DNA of 64,000 nt from Codonopsis lanceolata (taxonomy: Eukaryota; Streptophyta; Magnoliopsida; Asterales; Campanulaceae), in NCBI GenBank assembly GCA_013146195.2, contig CM028380.1:85252049-85316048 (forward strand). The letters are read 5' to 3'. Below the pieces are notes generated by a model. The model saw only the letters and a program-made list of their open reading frames with translations. It did no database searches and was not told the origin of the DNA. This document shows positions 1 to 10,432 of the stretch, piece after piece (the first letter of the stretch is position 1; every line of letters starts with the position of its first letter). Both the position numbers and the translations under genes were made by a program.

Positions 1-626
1 CTACCGTGTGACCACCCCACTGATACTGAAAGGTAGAGAAGTCATCATCAGGCTCTGTGAACATCAGGTTCTCGTCAAGAGATGAAGTAGACGGCCCTGG
101 CCTGGCAGAAGCATCAGAGTGCCGCCTAGGCACAGCAGGAGCAGGAAAAGGTGTATGCAGCACAGACATCAGGAAATCCTCATACGCCATAATTGGAAAA
201 TCTGTTGGTGGCATGAGGTATTTCACCAGGTACTAATACCTGTTTGGCAGCTGATCGGGCTCTATCACCCAGAAAGGAGGCCGAGGAGGCACCACTGGAG
301 GCACTAAAATGGACTGATGCTGGCGATTCACCCGCTCGCCCTAATATAAGGAATCCACCATAATGGAAACCATCAGTATCCGGCAGCGGCTAAGTGCCAA
401 AGCAATAGCATAATGCCCCTCCAGACCCTCCCAAGGAAGGAAGTGCACTGTACTAGGACTCGAGCTAACAATCCGTTCCCACACTCTTTCCTTACTCTTG
501 CAACCACCGTCCTGGGTCGGATAAACCCTGTTATCAGCAGCATACTGGGACATGTATGGCGAATGATGAACTCGTTGAATAAGAGGACCCGACGAGAAAT
601 GGAAAAATGAGAACGCCCAGACCTGC

Positions 627-684
<58 letters not shown>
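627..684. repeat. Poly(A)18 followed by (TA)20 microsatellite
   Basis: A run of about 18 A (627-644) passes directly into an uninterrupted TA repeat to 684. On the minus strand this is the polypyrimidine/AT end of intron 2 of the PMD gene, immediately before its GCAG acceptor, so the repeat has grown inside a splice-site tract. Confidence 0.95.
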
Positions 685-685
<1 letters not shown>

Positions 686-1431
686 GTTATCATTAAAAAA
701 AAGGGAAAAGAGAAGTGTGTGCTGCGAAAAAATATATATAAAAGACAAAAGAGTATATATAAAAAGAAAGAAAGAAAAGCAGCAAATACATTCAGGGTCG
801 GCGAATCGTTCCGGCAGGCCCTGTCCATGGAAGCTAATAACTTAGCTAAGCCCGCCTGCCCCCAGTCATAAGAAGGGATCCGCTCAAAGTCAGCTAAGCA
901 AGCCAGGACAGAAACCCGCAGCGTGGTAGAGGAGTTGGCAAAGAGCGATGTGCCTAGAAAGAAGAATAAAAACGCTTTAGCCACTCGAGTCACGGCAGCT
1001 ACATCATTCACCAGCACCCGCCCGGCATTACTTAGAAGCCATTTCCGAATGCTGTCGATGAAGGTCTCATCCGTCAATTTAAACCTCAGCTCAAAGCCTA
1101 GGAGGTCCACTACCTCCTCTCTACGCCGACGGAGAGTAAAATCTGGGGCCTGGGTCTCCCCAACGCTGGTAGGAATGCCCGTGATAGCGGCAAAGTCGCA
1201 CGGGGTCAAGGTAGCCTCCCCCCAGCTGAAATGGAAGGTATGGGTGGTGTCCCACTAGAAGTCCCGGAGCACATCGAAGATGGGCAGATAGCTGGTAAAG
1301 TGGCGGAAGGAGTGCATGAAAGTACTGAAACTAGAGCCCTCCACCAAAAGCTGCACTGCCACGGGCAACATGGCGTAAATATCAGCAACTTTAGCACATG
1401 AAGCCCGCATCCTCTTAATGTTCCTGCGAAG

Positions 1432-2710
1432 CTAAAAAAAAGAGAGAGAGAGAAGAAGGGGGAAAAAGGTAAGTCCACTATCCTTATTTTCCTTGTACAT
1501 TTTTTGATAAGCAATAATAATAAAAAAGGTATGAACATGTAATAAACATGTTGCATGCATTGTATTATAAAATTGCAGCAAGCTAAAAAAAAAAAAAAAG
1601 CAAATACTTGTGTAAATATATTTAGTTTCTTTGATAGTAAGGAAGAAAAATAAAATATATGCATTTTTTTAAATATATGTCATTCTTTTACACCCTTTTA
1701 GTAAAAAAAGAGGCATTTTGTGCATCTAAACATAAAAAAAAATCATTTTTAATGTAAATAAACACTTACAATCCTTTCTAAAAAAAATAAAAAATAATAA
1801 TAATATACACGTACATAAATACACATGTAAATAAACATTTAGTTTCTTTTAGTAAAATGTAAAATAGAAAAAATATGTGTATTTCAAAAATATATGTTGT
1901 ATTCTTTTACATTCCTTCAAAAAATAAAATACATTTAAGTATGTATTTTAAATTTAAAAAACAAAAACAAAAGATTGTATGCATTATTTTACATTCAAAT
2001 AGTCGTTTTTACATCCTAGGCATCATAAAAATACATGTTAAATATGAGTACTGCATAATTGCATTTGTCATATACATGTAAAATAAAAGAACATTCATGC
2101 ATCATTATAATAATCATCCTATGATTGCTTTGCATTGCATTTGCATCAAATAAAGTAGCGCATGCATCCATCATATGTATTTTATTCCCCAATAAGCTGC
2201 ATCAGGGGTGCACTAAAAAGAAAATAAAATGCCACCAATCACAAAAATAAATACGTCCATGGCATTTGCTATGTCCCCGCAGCGTAAGCATGCATCAGAA
2301 ATAAATTTAAGGGCATAAAATATATCTGTTTTGTCCCATATTTATCCAAAAATATGTCTGAAAATATGTTTCGGAAAAATTTAAATTGTATTCCGAAAAG
2401 TTCATCTCGTAAATATATTGCATGCAAAAACATATTTTAGCGTAAAACATGCATCATATAGCCTCATTTGCATTTATAGTATAAATTATGCATAGTAGGG
2501 TCAAATAGTGACCACTAGTTCAATCATGCATCGCAAAAATAAATCACGTAATATTCATGCATCATTACTTAATTACAACATTTAGGCATAAATAGGTCAT
2601 GCATAAACATCATTAATAAAGTCAGGAGTGCTCCAAAGGTCCCAAACAGTGCAGAAATCTAGCAGATCTGAAGAATATCCAGGCAAATCTAGAAAGAGAA
2701 AGAAACTTAC
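1432..2710 (-). other. Intron 1 of the PMD gene, AT-rich
   Basis: About 1.28 kb between the GTAAGT donor (2710-2705) and the CT-rich AG acceptor (1433-1432). It is AT-rich with short A runs and has no coding pattern in any frame. Short CATGCAT-type words recur (for example around 2095-2110, 2160-2170, 2450-2590). I see no separate gene or inserted element. Confidence 0.6.
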
Positions 2711-2890
2711 AGTGGTAGGTGGAAGATTGGACACTTGAGTGCTCCGGTCTCGCAGAATGTTGCCCCAGTCATTTGTAGAGTGCCGGTACTTGGTCTTATT
2801 TCGGATCAAGGGAGGAAACTCATTCCTCCCTTCATCAGATTTTGGGTGCATAGGAGCCTTCCCCTTCCTAGATCGAGAAAAAGATGCCAT

Positions 2891-3659
2891 CTGCTGGACA
2901 AAACACTGGAATTGGCGAAGAAAAATAGAGAAAAGGATCGAAAATGAGAAGAAAATGAAAAAAAAGAAAGGAAGCAGCAATGGCGGAAGCTGAAGAAAGA
3001 AAGAGAGAAAGAAGAAAGGAACAGAAGCTCCCTCTCCCTCACTCACCGTCCATAATAAGGGTGGAAAAGGGAATTTTTCCTTTTTCCGCCTCCGAAGTTT
3101 GAAGTTGCGACATTTAAGTCCTCAAGTTCTAAAAGTTCCAAAATGGCCCCTGAGCTTAATGAAGAGTTAACAAAAGTAATTTTGTTAACCAAAACTGATG
3201 ACCATCCATCCAAGGACAAAGAGAAATAATATCCCCAGCAGGTCAGCCGCAAAATAAGCAGTAAAAAAAATTCTTTCAAGCGGCAAAAAGGAAAAAAAGA
3301 AAAAAAAAGGAAAAAAAAAAGAAGAGAAAAAAAAAAGAAAAGAAAAAAATAATAATAAAGTCCCGGGCTTGAAAAAGCAAGAGTGGCAGAAATGTCGAAA
3401 TTAGCCGAATCCGCAGCAACCACCTGGGCGCAAAAAGTAAGAAAGGTAAAGTATTCTTACCCTGACTCTATACTAAACTCGTTCCCAAATAAAGTTTTTA
3501 TTTTCAATTAAAAAAAGTTTTGTTTTTAATAAAAGAAAAACTCTTTTTCAAAATGAGTTTTGTTTTCAATAAAAAAAAGAAAGAAAAAAGTCTATTTTTC
3601 AAATAAAAGAAAACTCTTTTTTTTAAAGGGGGGGGGGTTTCCAAAAAACACAGAAAAAA
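2891..3659. other. Non-coding, low-complexity 3' region of element A
   Basis: This lies upstream of the PMD start on its own strand. It holds purine-rich A/G runs (2935-3010, 3280-3360) and repeated A-rich blocks ending in GTTTT around 3495-3610, plus a run of G near 3627. Open frames here are runs of Lys/Arg or Phe/Leu/Ser codons from low-complexity sequence, not genes. It could contain the PMD promoter, but no clear TATA box stands out. Confidence 0.5.
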
Positions 3660-3810
3660 ATGAAGAAGAATATTTCAAAAAAAAAGAAGAAGAATATTTC
3701 AAAAAAAAAAAGTGGAATATTTCAAAAACATAAAAAAAGAGGAATATTTCAAAAACACAAAAAAGAGGAATATTTCAAAAATAAGAAAAGAGGAATATTG
3801 AAAAAAGAAA
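3660..3810 (+). repeat. Minisatellite built on GAATATTTCAAAAA
   Basis: Six imperfect copies of a GAATATTTCAAAAA core separated by purine-rich spacers (AAGAAG, AAGTG, CATAAAAAAAGAG, CACAAAAAAGAG and similar), with a unit of roughly 25-30 bp. It is part of element A's AT-rich 3' region. Confidence 0.85.
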
Positions 3811-4171
3811 AAAAAAAGAGAGAGAGTGAGAAGAAAGGGAAGGAAAAAGAATGATCCTTTTTACAATTTTCGAAAGAACTTGAAGAAAGTTTTCTTTGTC
3901 GTTCTCGATGACAGATTTTGATCGGTCGAGTGCAGTTTTCGGAAAATTTGAAAGTTTCGTATTTGTATTCGGAAACAAGGTAATGACCAGCCAGACACAG
4001 ATTTTTGAAAATTCTTCTTCACATATTTCGATAACAAGGTATTAACCAGTTGAAATATGGTTTCCGAAAAACATTCAAATCTTCATACCGTATTTAGCGG
4101 CCGTTCTCGACCGTTCGAATACGACTTTTCAAAAAATTCAAAAATCTTTTTCCTGTTGTGTTCTTGACCGG

Positions 4172-5376
4172 TGATCGATGTCTTATTTTAAATTTATTTC
4201 CTTGCAAGTGCACAAGACTATTGTAGAATAGTTTTGGGAAGCAAAGGTCGAACCACAGAGATTTGGATTTGATTATAGTAAATTTAACTAATCTATTAAA
4301 ATAAAGCAATTAATAACTAATGGGATTTTTGGTTTTTATAAATTAAATTAACTAAAAAGCAATAAAATAATTTAACTAACAAAGCATATAAATATGAGAT
4401 AAATCAAAGATTTGTAAATTGACTAGGAATTAGGATTCACTTGTATCTAATCTATTATTATTTAAATAAAGTATCATTCAATACCTTGGGTTCGTTCACA
4501 AAAGATAGATATAGACTGTTGAACAATTGGTTCAGCCTCCATCCCCGCAAAATTCATCCATTCTATATCCTAAGCACAAGAACATGTAATCTAGTTGTCA
4601 CCTAGATTATGATCTATCTGTCACCTAGATCATGTATGAACCTGGTCCTAACTTATCACTCTCATGCATCGATAGGTCCAATTTATTGTGATGGTGAGCC
4701 AGTGTACGACATATGCACATTGGTCATGCAGCTATCCGCACCTCTAGGCCTTTATTATTTGCGATTACATTCATTTGTTCAAAGCGAAATAATAGAGGGA
4801 TTGATAATCACCACAATCAACAAGAATTAAATGAATAAGAATTAATATAAAACAATAGATTCGATACAAGTTACCTCCAATTCCTAGATTATGGAATTAA
4901 TTCTCCATAATTGAAAATACAAAACCTTGAACAATTCTTGGAGAATCTTTCTTCATAGACAAAGAAAAATAATATAGAACTTCTCTCCCTCTTTTTCCTA
5001 ACTAAAGGAATCTATTTATACCTAATTAATCCTACAACGAAGAGGAAAAGGAGATACAATATAATTAAAACACTAAAAATAGTCAAAGTAGGACTTTCAC
5101 GTTTCCCAAGGCAATTGTATGTCTCAAAGTAGGCGGCTGATTTTGGGGATAAAAATCTGATTTTCAGCTTTTTCACTTCAAGTTTCCAGCTTTTGCAGTT
5201 TGGTTCCTGAAGTTCTTCAATTCAGCATAAAATGCCTAAATTTTGCACAATTAATCCAAAAGTCCCTGAAACTATAAAATAACACTAAAACATATATTAG
5301 ACAACAAAAACCTCGAGAAATAGCATAATTTAAGCTAAAATAATACACAATAACTGCGTATAAAATACAGTCATCA
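4172..5376 (-). repeat. 3' LTR of the non-autonomous element
   Basis: Direct copy of 10433-11638, about 98% identical by eye. It begins TGATCGATG on the + strand right after the TSD ACCGG and ends GTCATCA at 5376. Confidence 0.92.
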
Positions 5377-5391
5377 AATACCCCCAAACTT
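5377..5391 (-). promoter_or_regulatory. Polypurine tract of the non-autonomous element
   Basis: On the element strand the bases just before the 3' LTR read AAGTTTGGGGGTATT, immediately followed by TGATGACTG. This is the expected plus-strand primer position and confirms the minus-strand orientation. Confidence 0.8.
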
Positions 5392-7944
5392 AAACTTTTG
5401 CTCGTCCTCGAGTAAAAAAAAAAAAAAACTAAACTAAATTAAAACAAATAAAATATATTTTTTTTTCACAAGTCAAAGCATCGGCATGGTACCACATAAT
5501 GCCTCAAGGAATGATAAATAACAACACATAGCCACAAGTCTAGGCTTTCACTCAATCATCATCAATATCACTTGTACATCTCCATGTGTGTGTGTGTGTG
5601 AAAACCATTAATTGACTATCTCCAAACTTAGAAAGTTTTATCAAGCTAAGCACAACATTCATTCCCAAAATATTTAAAATAAAAACGTGTGCATCACAAA
5701 ACATGTACACACCATCAATACCCGGTTAACAACACGAAGAGAGATCGTGCTAGAATTCAAGTGCTTATACATCCATCCCATGCACTAACTATGTATGAAA
5801 TACAATGCTCTCAAGTCCCAATTACTTATAATAGCTGAGATTATGCAAATAGTGTGAGCTATATCAAGATGTGTATATAATTCAAAACAAGGGTCAAATC
5901 AACAATGCTTTCAAACCATGTCAACTAACACAAACAAATGTGGCAACTAGATCAATAGAACTTTATTAAGCTGGTAATGTAAAGCCAGGGTGAGGGGTAA
6001 CAATAAAAGGATAAGAAATTTCAAAATGAGAGAGTAAGAATATTTCCCTTTTTCCCATACAAAGTACTCACATTCCTTCAACAACCCCCAAACTTAGACT
6101 TTTGGGTTGAAGAAGGTATCATCATTATCCTAAAGATTTTCTTCCCAATGATCATTTTCTTTGCTTTTTTTCTTTCTTTCTTTTTTTTTGTTTTTGAAGG
6201 GCATGTGCAATTTTTTATTTTCGCACCCTTTTCATTCTTTTTTTTTTTTCATACATATTTTTTTCTTTATTTTTGTTTTTTTTTTCCAATACAAGAACTC
6301 ATTGGTGCTATTTTTGAACTGCATCAATCACCATGTAGACAACATTCCCAACCCAATCCTACTCTCTCAAAGGGTAGGCAAAAGTATATAGGCCAAAGGG
6401 TTAAGTTAATGTCGGTAATAAAAACGATGTCGAATGGGGGTCGATGTGTGCTTAGCACACGCCATTCTTTATAATAAAGCTCAAAGGGGACACTAGTGAT
6501 TAATATAAAATAGGGATGGTGAGATAAAAATGCTCAAATGTTCCAAAGATGGCCTAAATCATATCCTAACTGCCACAATGTTCATGCTTCGTTTTCACAG
6601 AAATTCAACAAAATTTCAAATCATTCCCTAACTCGAAGTTTTAAAAACGAACTCCACAAGTATTTTACATAAGCTTTTGCTAGAAAAGAGGTAGGAAAAA
6701 TCAAGACTTAAATGCACTCACGGTTCGAAAGTGTGCTTGAGATATATTAGCAAAAGAAGTCTAACAAATCTAATTTAACATGCAATCAACCCTAAGTCGC
6801 AAATATAATGCAACAATCATGTAATGACGGCTGTTTAAAATGTTCGTGATCACAAAAATAGCAAGGTCCAAAGGAATGAAATGTGCGCTATAAACTCAAT
6901 AAAAATATCTAAATTCTTTAATAAATCAAGTCATGATATTTTTGTGCTCAAAATTTTTTGGAGATATAAAGTTCCATCAACTAGACCAAGCTAAGGCTCG
7001 CAGACAAGTATACATGCATCGCTATTAACAAACATGTTATCATTGGCGGAAGTAACCATGACAATATTAAAGACTCGGAAAATTTTTGAAATTTTAATTT
7101 TTTTAAAAACAAAAAACTAAAATAAACTAACTACTAAAACTAAATAAAACAAAAAATAAAATAAAAACTAAATTAACTAAAAACAGGTAAAACGGCTCTT
7201 CTAAAAAAAAAAATCATCATTTAGGCGCACGACAATTCTCACCCCCAAATTTAAATTTCACATTGTCCTCAATGTGAATCAAATATAGGACAAGAGAAGA
7301 GAAAATCAACAACATGACCATAAGCGCGGGCATAAGATCAACAAAAACCCAACATTTTAGCACCCCATACATATTCAAAATACCAGTAATTTTCATGTTT
7401 TCAAAAAATTACCAACCATAAATTGATATCATTATATTAGCAGAATGCTCAATTAAGTATGGGAACTCATAAATAGACCAAAACATGTATATACTCAAAA
7501 GCTTGCAAATCTAGCAATGTTAAGATGCGTAAAATTTTTCCAAAACGCCTTGTTAAACTTGCACAATGTCAGCAATTAAATGAAGTATAACCAGCTTATA
7601 CTTATGAACAATTTGCAATTTTTCAGTACAACTTATCTCAACACACACCCCATCCTAAACTCAAGTCACTAGTCATGCAAATTCTCAAGTTTCCCACACG
7701 GTTAAACTAGAAAAGACATGAATTGCATATGGGCAACAAATTTGAAGACAGTGATTTCAAAATTTTCAGCAGATAACTCAGCATAATACCACCACATTTG
7801 AATTCTCACAAAATCGCCAATAAACCATATCATACTTATGAACAGATTTTCAGCAAAATTCCCATAACAAAATTTACAATTTCAGCAATTGATAGAAAAA
7901 TTGAAGCAATCTTACTTGAAATTTTTGCAAGAGAATTCAGAAAT
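5392..7944 (-). other. Non-coding interior of the non-autonomous element
   Basis: About 2.5 kb of AT-rich sequence with no convincing coding frame. Open frames near 6148-6474 are poly-T (Phe/Leu) runs. Two further copies of a CCCCCAAA(C/T)TT block, like the one at the polypurine tract, occur near 6086 and 7242; each is followed by a short hairpin-like phrase (GGGTTG near 6103, and CACATTGTCCTCAATGTG at 7259-7276). A short (TG)n tract is at 5584-5601. Confidence 0.6.
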
Positions 7945-8832
7945 TCAAGCCGTAACTGATGTACTTTGTGGAAGAATAGAGGATGTTGTCGACGCCCGGC
8001 GAAGGAGACGCAGGTGATCAGGCTGCAAGTTGCTTCGCCGGAATTGAGGTGAACAAAGGCGGAGAAGATGACGGCTTTGGGTGATTGTTGAAGACGGCGG
8101 CTGTTGGGTTTGGGGCGGCAGATATGGGAGGTTTGGTTTAAGGGGTTCGGCAATGGGTGACCCGGCTGGGCTGCGTGAGAGAGCTATGGAGGAGGATATG
8201 AAGGGAACGTGAGAGAGAAGAGGGAGATGGCGATTAACTGGAAGGGACGGCTGGATGTCGAGGATTTGGGCGAAGAATTTGGAGTCGACACCGGAAGTCG
8301 GCTGGGTATGAAGACGACGAAGGACACCGGAGAAGGAGAAGGGGCTCGAACTGGGTTGTTGATGGAGCAGAGAGGTAGCCGGAATCGAAAGCAAGAACGG
8401 CGGTTCGGTTTTTGAACAGAGGAGCGGGGAGAAGAGGCGGCGGCCATGGGGTACAGTGACGGGATTGCTGAACAGAGGATGGTGGATGGACTGTGAAGGA
8501 GCGATCTGGTTCGCTTGGCCGGAGTGAAGATGGCGAAGATTTTTGATTCGCCGGAGAAGGAGAAGGGAGATGAACCGGGGGATTGCGATGGGTGAGAGAA
8601 AGAAAGGTCCTGCAGCCGCCTTTTTCCTTTTTCTTTTCTTTTCTTTTTCTTTTATTTTTTTAATTGTGTACTCCCTTGACCTTGACTTGAGTCCCTTCCT
8701 TCCAGCACCAACTTTCTGTGCACCTTGCGGTTGCAAGGTCAAAGGGGCCTTGCGATCGCAAGGTAGTTTCACTTCAGCCCTTAAACTTTTATTATTTCTT
8801 GAATCAGTTGGAAAATGCTTTATTAATTTCAA
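7945..8832 (-). other. GC-richer block with long Ser/Pro-rich open frames
   Basis: Within an AT-rich element, roughly 7975-8620 is clearly GC-richer and CCG/CGG-rich. The minus strand has a 295-codon open frame (8832-7945) and an overlapping 87-codon one (8447-8184); both are rich in Ser, Pro, Arg and Leu, and the + strand is open in places too. Several overlapping open frames are typical of GC-rich non-coding sequence, so coding is doubtful. It could be a captured host fragment or a conserved untranslated domain. Confidence 0.35.
8722..8765. repeat. Pair of GC-rich hairpins, ACCTTGCG-NN-CGCAAGGT type
   Basis: Two near-palindromes start 26 bp apart: ACCTTGCGGTTGCAAGGT (8722-8739) and GCCTTGCGATCGCAAGGT (8748-8765). 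The second holds a perfect 16-bp palindrome. The same motif occurs four times in the related solo LTR (26680-26823). Confidence 0.9.
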
Positions 8833-9106
8833 TTGAACCCGTAAATTAAATCTTTTTAAACAGCCTTCAACCTGTTTAAACTAAAACAAAAATTCTACAA
8901 AAACTAAAAATAAAATTAGTGCATATAAATACATAAAAATAAAATCTTTTTATGAGGGTGACACTATTAACACTCCCCTATAAACCCACAAACTCAGAGA
9001 GACTCTAACGAATGACTCAAAAAGCAACACGATAAATACAAAGAGATAAGGGTTAGAAATTGTTCTAAGTTATAGTCGTTAGCTTGACTTAAATCCTTCC
9101 TTTTCG

Positions 9107-10216
9107 TTAAGAAGACATCGCCGGATCACTTAGGAATACACACATTTTTGGTCCATAAAATCCACCGTTCATGTAGTGTCTTAATTTTAGACCATTAAAA
9201 CCAAACACTTCCTTGGCAAAATTTTCTTTTCTCGATGGCCATCTAATTGATTTGGGGACGGGTAATTTCACACCTAAATCTTCCAATGTAATCCTATCCG
9301 GAATTTCCACTACTTTTTCATCACAACATTGCTCATGCATCTCTAAAATAGGTTCTTGATTCTCTTCAAGAAAATATGAAGAAGGCGTACCTAACTCCAC
9401 ATAAGTGTCTAGCGGAGAATCAATTGGAGGGCAATTTTCAATGTTAATCTCCGAAATTTCTTCGGGTTCTTGAGAACAATGAGGTGGTACGTCATTTTGT
9501 GGAAAATCTTGGGATTCTAAAATCAACTCATCATCTTTTTCAATCGGCTCATCTATTACTTCCGATTCTTTTTCCTCGATATTTGTTTTTCCTTTATCCA
9601 TTTCTATATTACATTCCCCCTTAGAGACTTCCATGTGTATCTCATCATCATTAGGAATCAACTTCTTCTCTCGCACTTCTAGTTCTACTTTTTCATCTTT
9701 TTCTTGATTATATTCACTTTTATCTTTTTCAACTTCTTTATCAGAATTATCTACTTTATCAGGCATATCAGAAGGTTGAATAAGATTACTTACCTCTTCT
9801 CTTTCTTTGTTAGCTTTTGCAAGTATCTCCTTTAAATTTTCTATCTCTTCTAGCAAATATTTCATAAGGGCAGCTTGATTTTTGCTTGCTTCGTCTAACT
9901 TTGGAGGTTGTTGACAATACGAAGATGATTCATTATAATAATTATGCGAGGAGAAAGATGATTGATTACAATAAGAAGGAGACTCATTATAATAGGACGA
10001 ATAAGGAGGAGGTTCATCATAAAAGGGCGGATTATAATAGGGTGACTCATTATAGTTATTATGATATGGCGGAAAAGATGGATAATTGTGATAATCTTGT
10101 TCATAGCTATTAGGAAAAGATGGTTGATTTATTCTAGCATTTCGGTAGGCATATTCATTTGTGGCTCTCATAGGTGCGTAATTTTCCATACCCCAATGAT
10201 AATTATTGAACGCCAT
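9107..10216 (-). CDS. Unrecognised 369-aa element protein with Tyr/Asn/Pro-rich N-terminus
   Basis: Intact frame starting about 190 bases after the primer site, in the position of a gag. Residues 1-110 are dominated by Tyr, Asn, Pro and Ser with repeats of the type YYNESPSY, resembling a prion-like low-complexity segment. Residues about 113-145 (NQAALMKYLLEEIENLKEI) look like a coiled coil. Residues about 150-290 are very acidic with many Glu/Asp and Lys. The C-terminal 80 residues (around EDLGVKLPVPKS, IRWPSRKENF, LKLRHYMNGGFYGPK) are more ordered in composition. No zinc knuckle, no retropepsin DTG and no RT motif are present. It may be a divergent gag or an accessory protein; I do not recognise the family. 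Confidence 0.7.
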   Translation of the reverse strand: MAFNNYHWGMENYAPMRATNEYAYRNARINQPSFPNSYEQDYHNYPSFPPYHNNYNESPYYNPPFYDEPPPYSSYYNESPSYCNQSSFSSHNYYNESSSYCQQPPKLDEASKNQAALMKYLLEEIENLKEILAKANKEREEVSNLIQPSDMPDKVDNSDKEVEKDKSEYNQEKDEKVELEVREKKLIPNDDEIHMEVSKGECNIEMDKGKTNIEEKESEVIDEPIEKDDELILESQDFPQNDVPPHCSQEPEEISEINIENCPPIDSPLDTYVELGTPSSYFLEENQEPILEMHEQCCDEKVVEIPDRITLEDLGVKLPVPKSIRWPSRKENFAKEVFGFNGLKLRHYMNGGFYGPKMCVFLSDPAMSS

Positions 10217-10407
10217 AATTTTAATTTTTAAGAGTTTTTTATTTATTTATATTTTTTTTGTAATTTTCGGAATTTATTATTAATAATTTTTTAAAGATTT
10301 TTTTTTGAAATTTTAGGAATTAAATAAAAAATGTAAGAAATTTTTTTTTTGAAAAAAAAACGAAAATAATAAAAGAAAAACTAAACTAACTAAAATCAAA
10401 ATAACAA

Positions 10408-10426
10408 ATCCCCGGCAACGGCGCCA
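10408..10426 (-). promoter_or_regulatory. Primer binding site, tRNA-Asp
   Basis: The + strand reads ATCCCCGGCAACGGCGCCA, which equals the 3' end of plant tRNA-Asp(GUC) with CCA from memory of that tRNA. On the element strand the site begins TGGCGCCGTTGCC just inside the 5' LTR, as expected for minus-strand priming. It is not a tRNA gene: no acceptor 5' half or anticodon arm is present. Confidence 0.9.
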
Positions 10427-10432
10427 AAAACT

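Larger units (their letters stand above)
1..2890 (-). pseudogene. Plant mobile domain (PMD/MAIN-like) gene, three exons, broken and cut by window edge
   Basis: Exon 1 (2890-2711, 60 codons from ATG) ends at a GTAAGT donor. Exon 2 (1431-790, 214 codons) follows a pyrimidine-rich acceptor and ends at GTATTT. Exon 3 starts at 622 after a T-tract plus GCAG acceptor. All three joins keep phase 0, so the intron structure is real. The product matches the PMD family: TPCDFAAITGIP, then a segment on a Trp-rich YDWGQAGLAKL stretch, LQVWAF-like start of exon 3, and GERVNRQ near the C-terminus. In-frame stops at 1257-1255, 343-341 and 235-233 disable it. PMD proteins occur as host regulators (MAIN, MAIL1) and as passengers of transposable elements. 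Here it lies antisense upstream of a Tat 3' LTR, which fits the transposon-borne class. The C-terminal Pro/Ser-rich tail continues past position 1. Confidence 0.8.

Noticed and set aside
373..1258. + strand frame at 923-1258 and the minus frame running through 790-622 without splicing
   Set aside because: The first is antisense to PMD exon 2; the second reads poly-Phe and Tyr-Ile repeats through intron 2.
6148..6474. 108-codon + strand frame
   Set aside because: It is mostly a poly-T run giving Phe/Leu residues, with no family resemblance.
8543..8836. 97-codon + strand frame
   Set aside because: Antisense to the GC-rich block; composition-driven and ends in a poly-Phe stretch.
10408..10426. 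A tRNA-Asp gene fragment
   Set aside because: Only the 3' end is present, next to an LTR; it is a primer-binding site.
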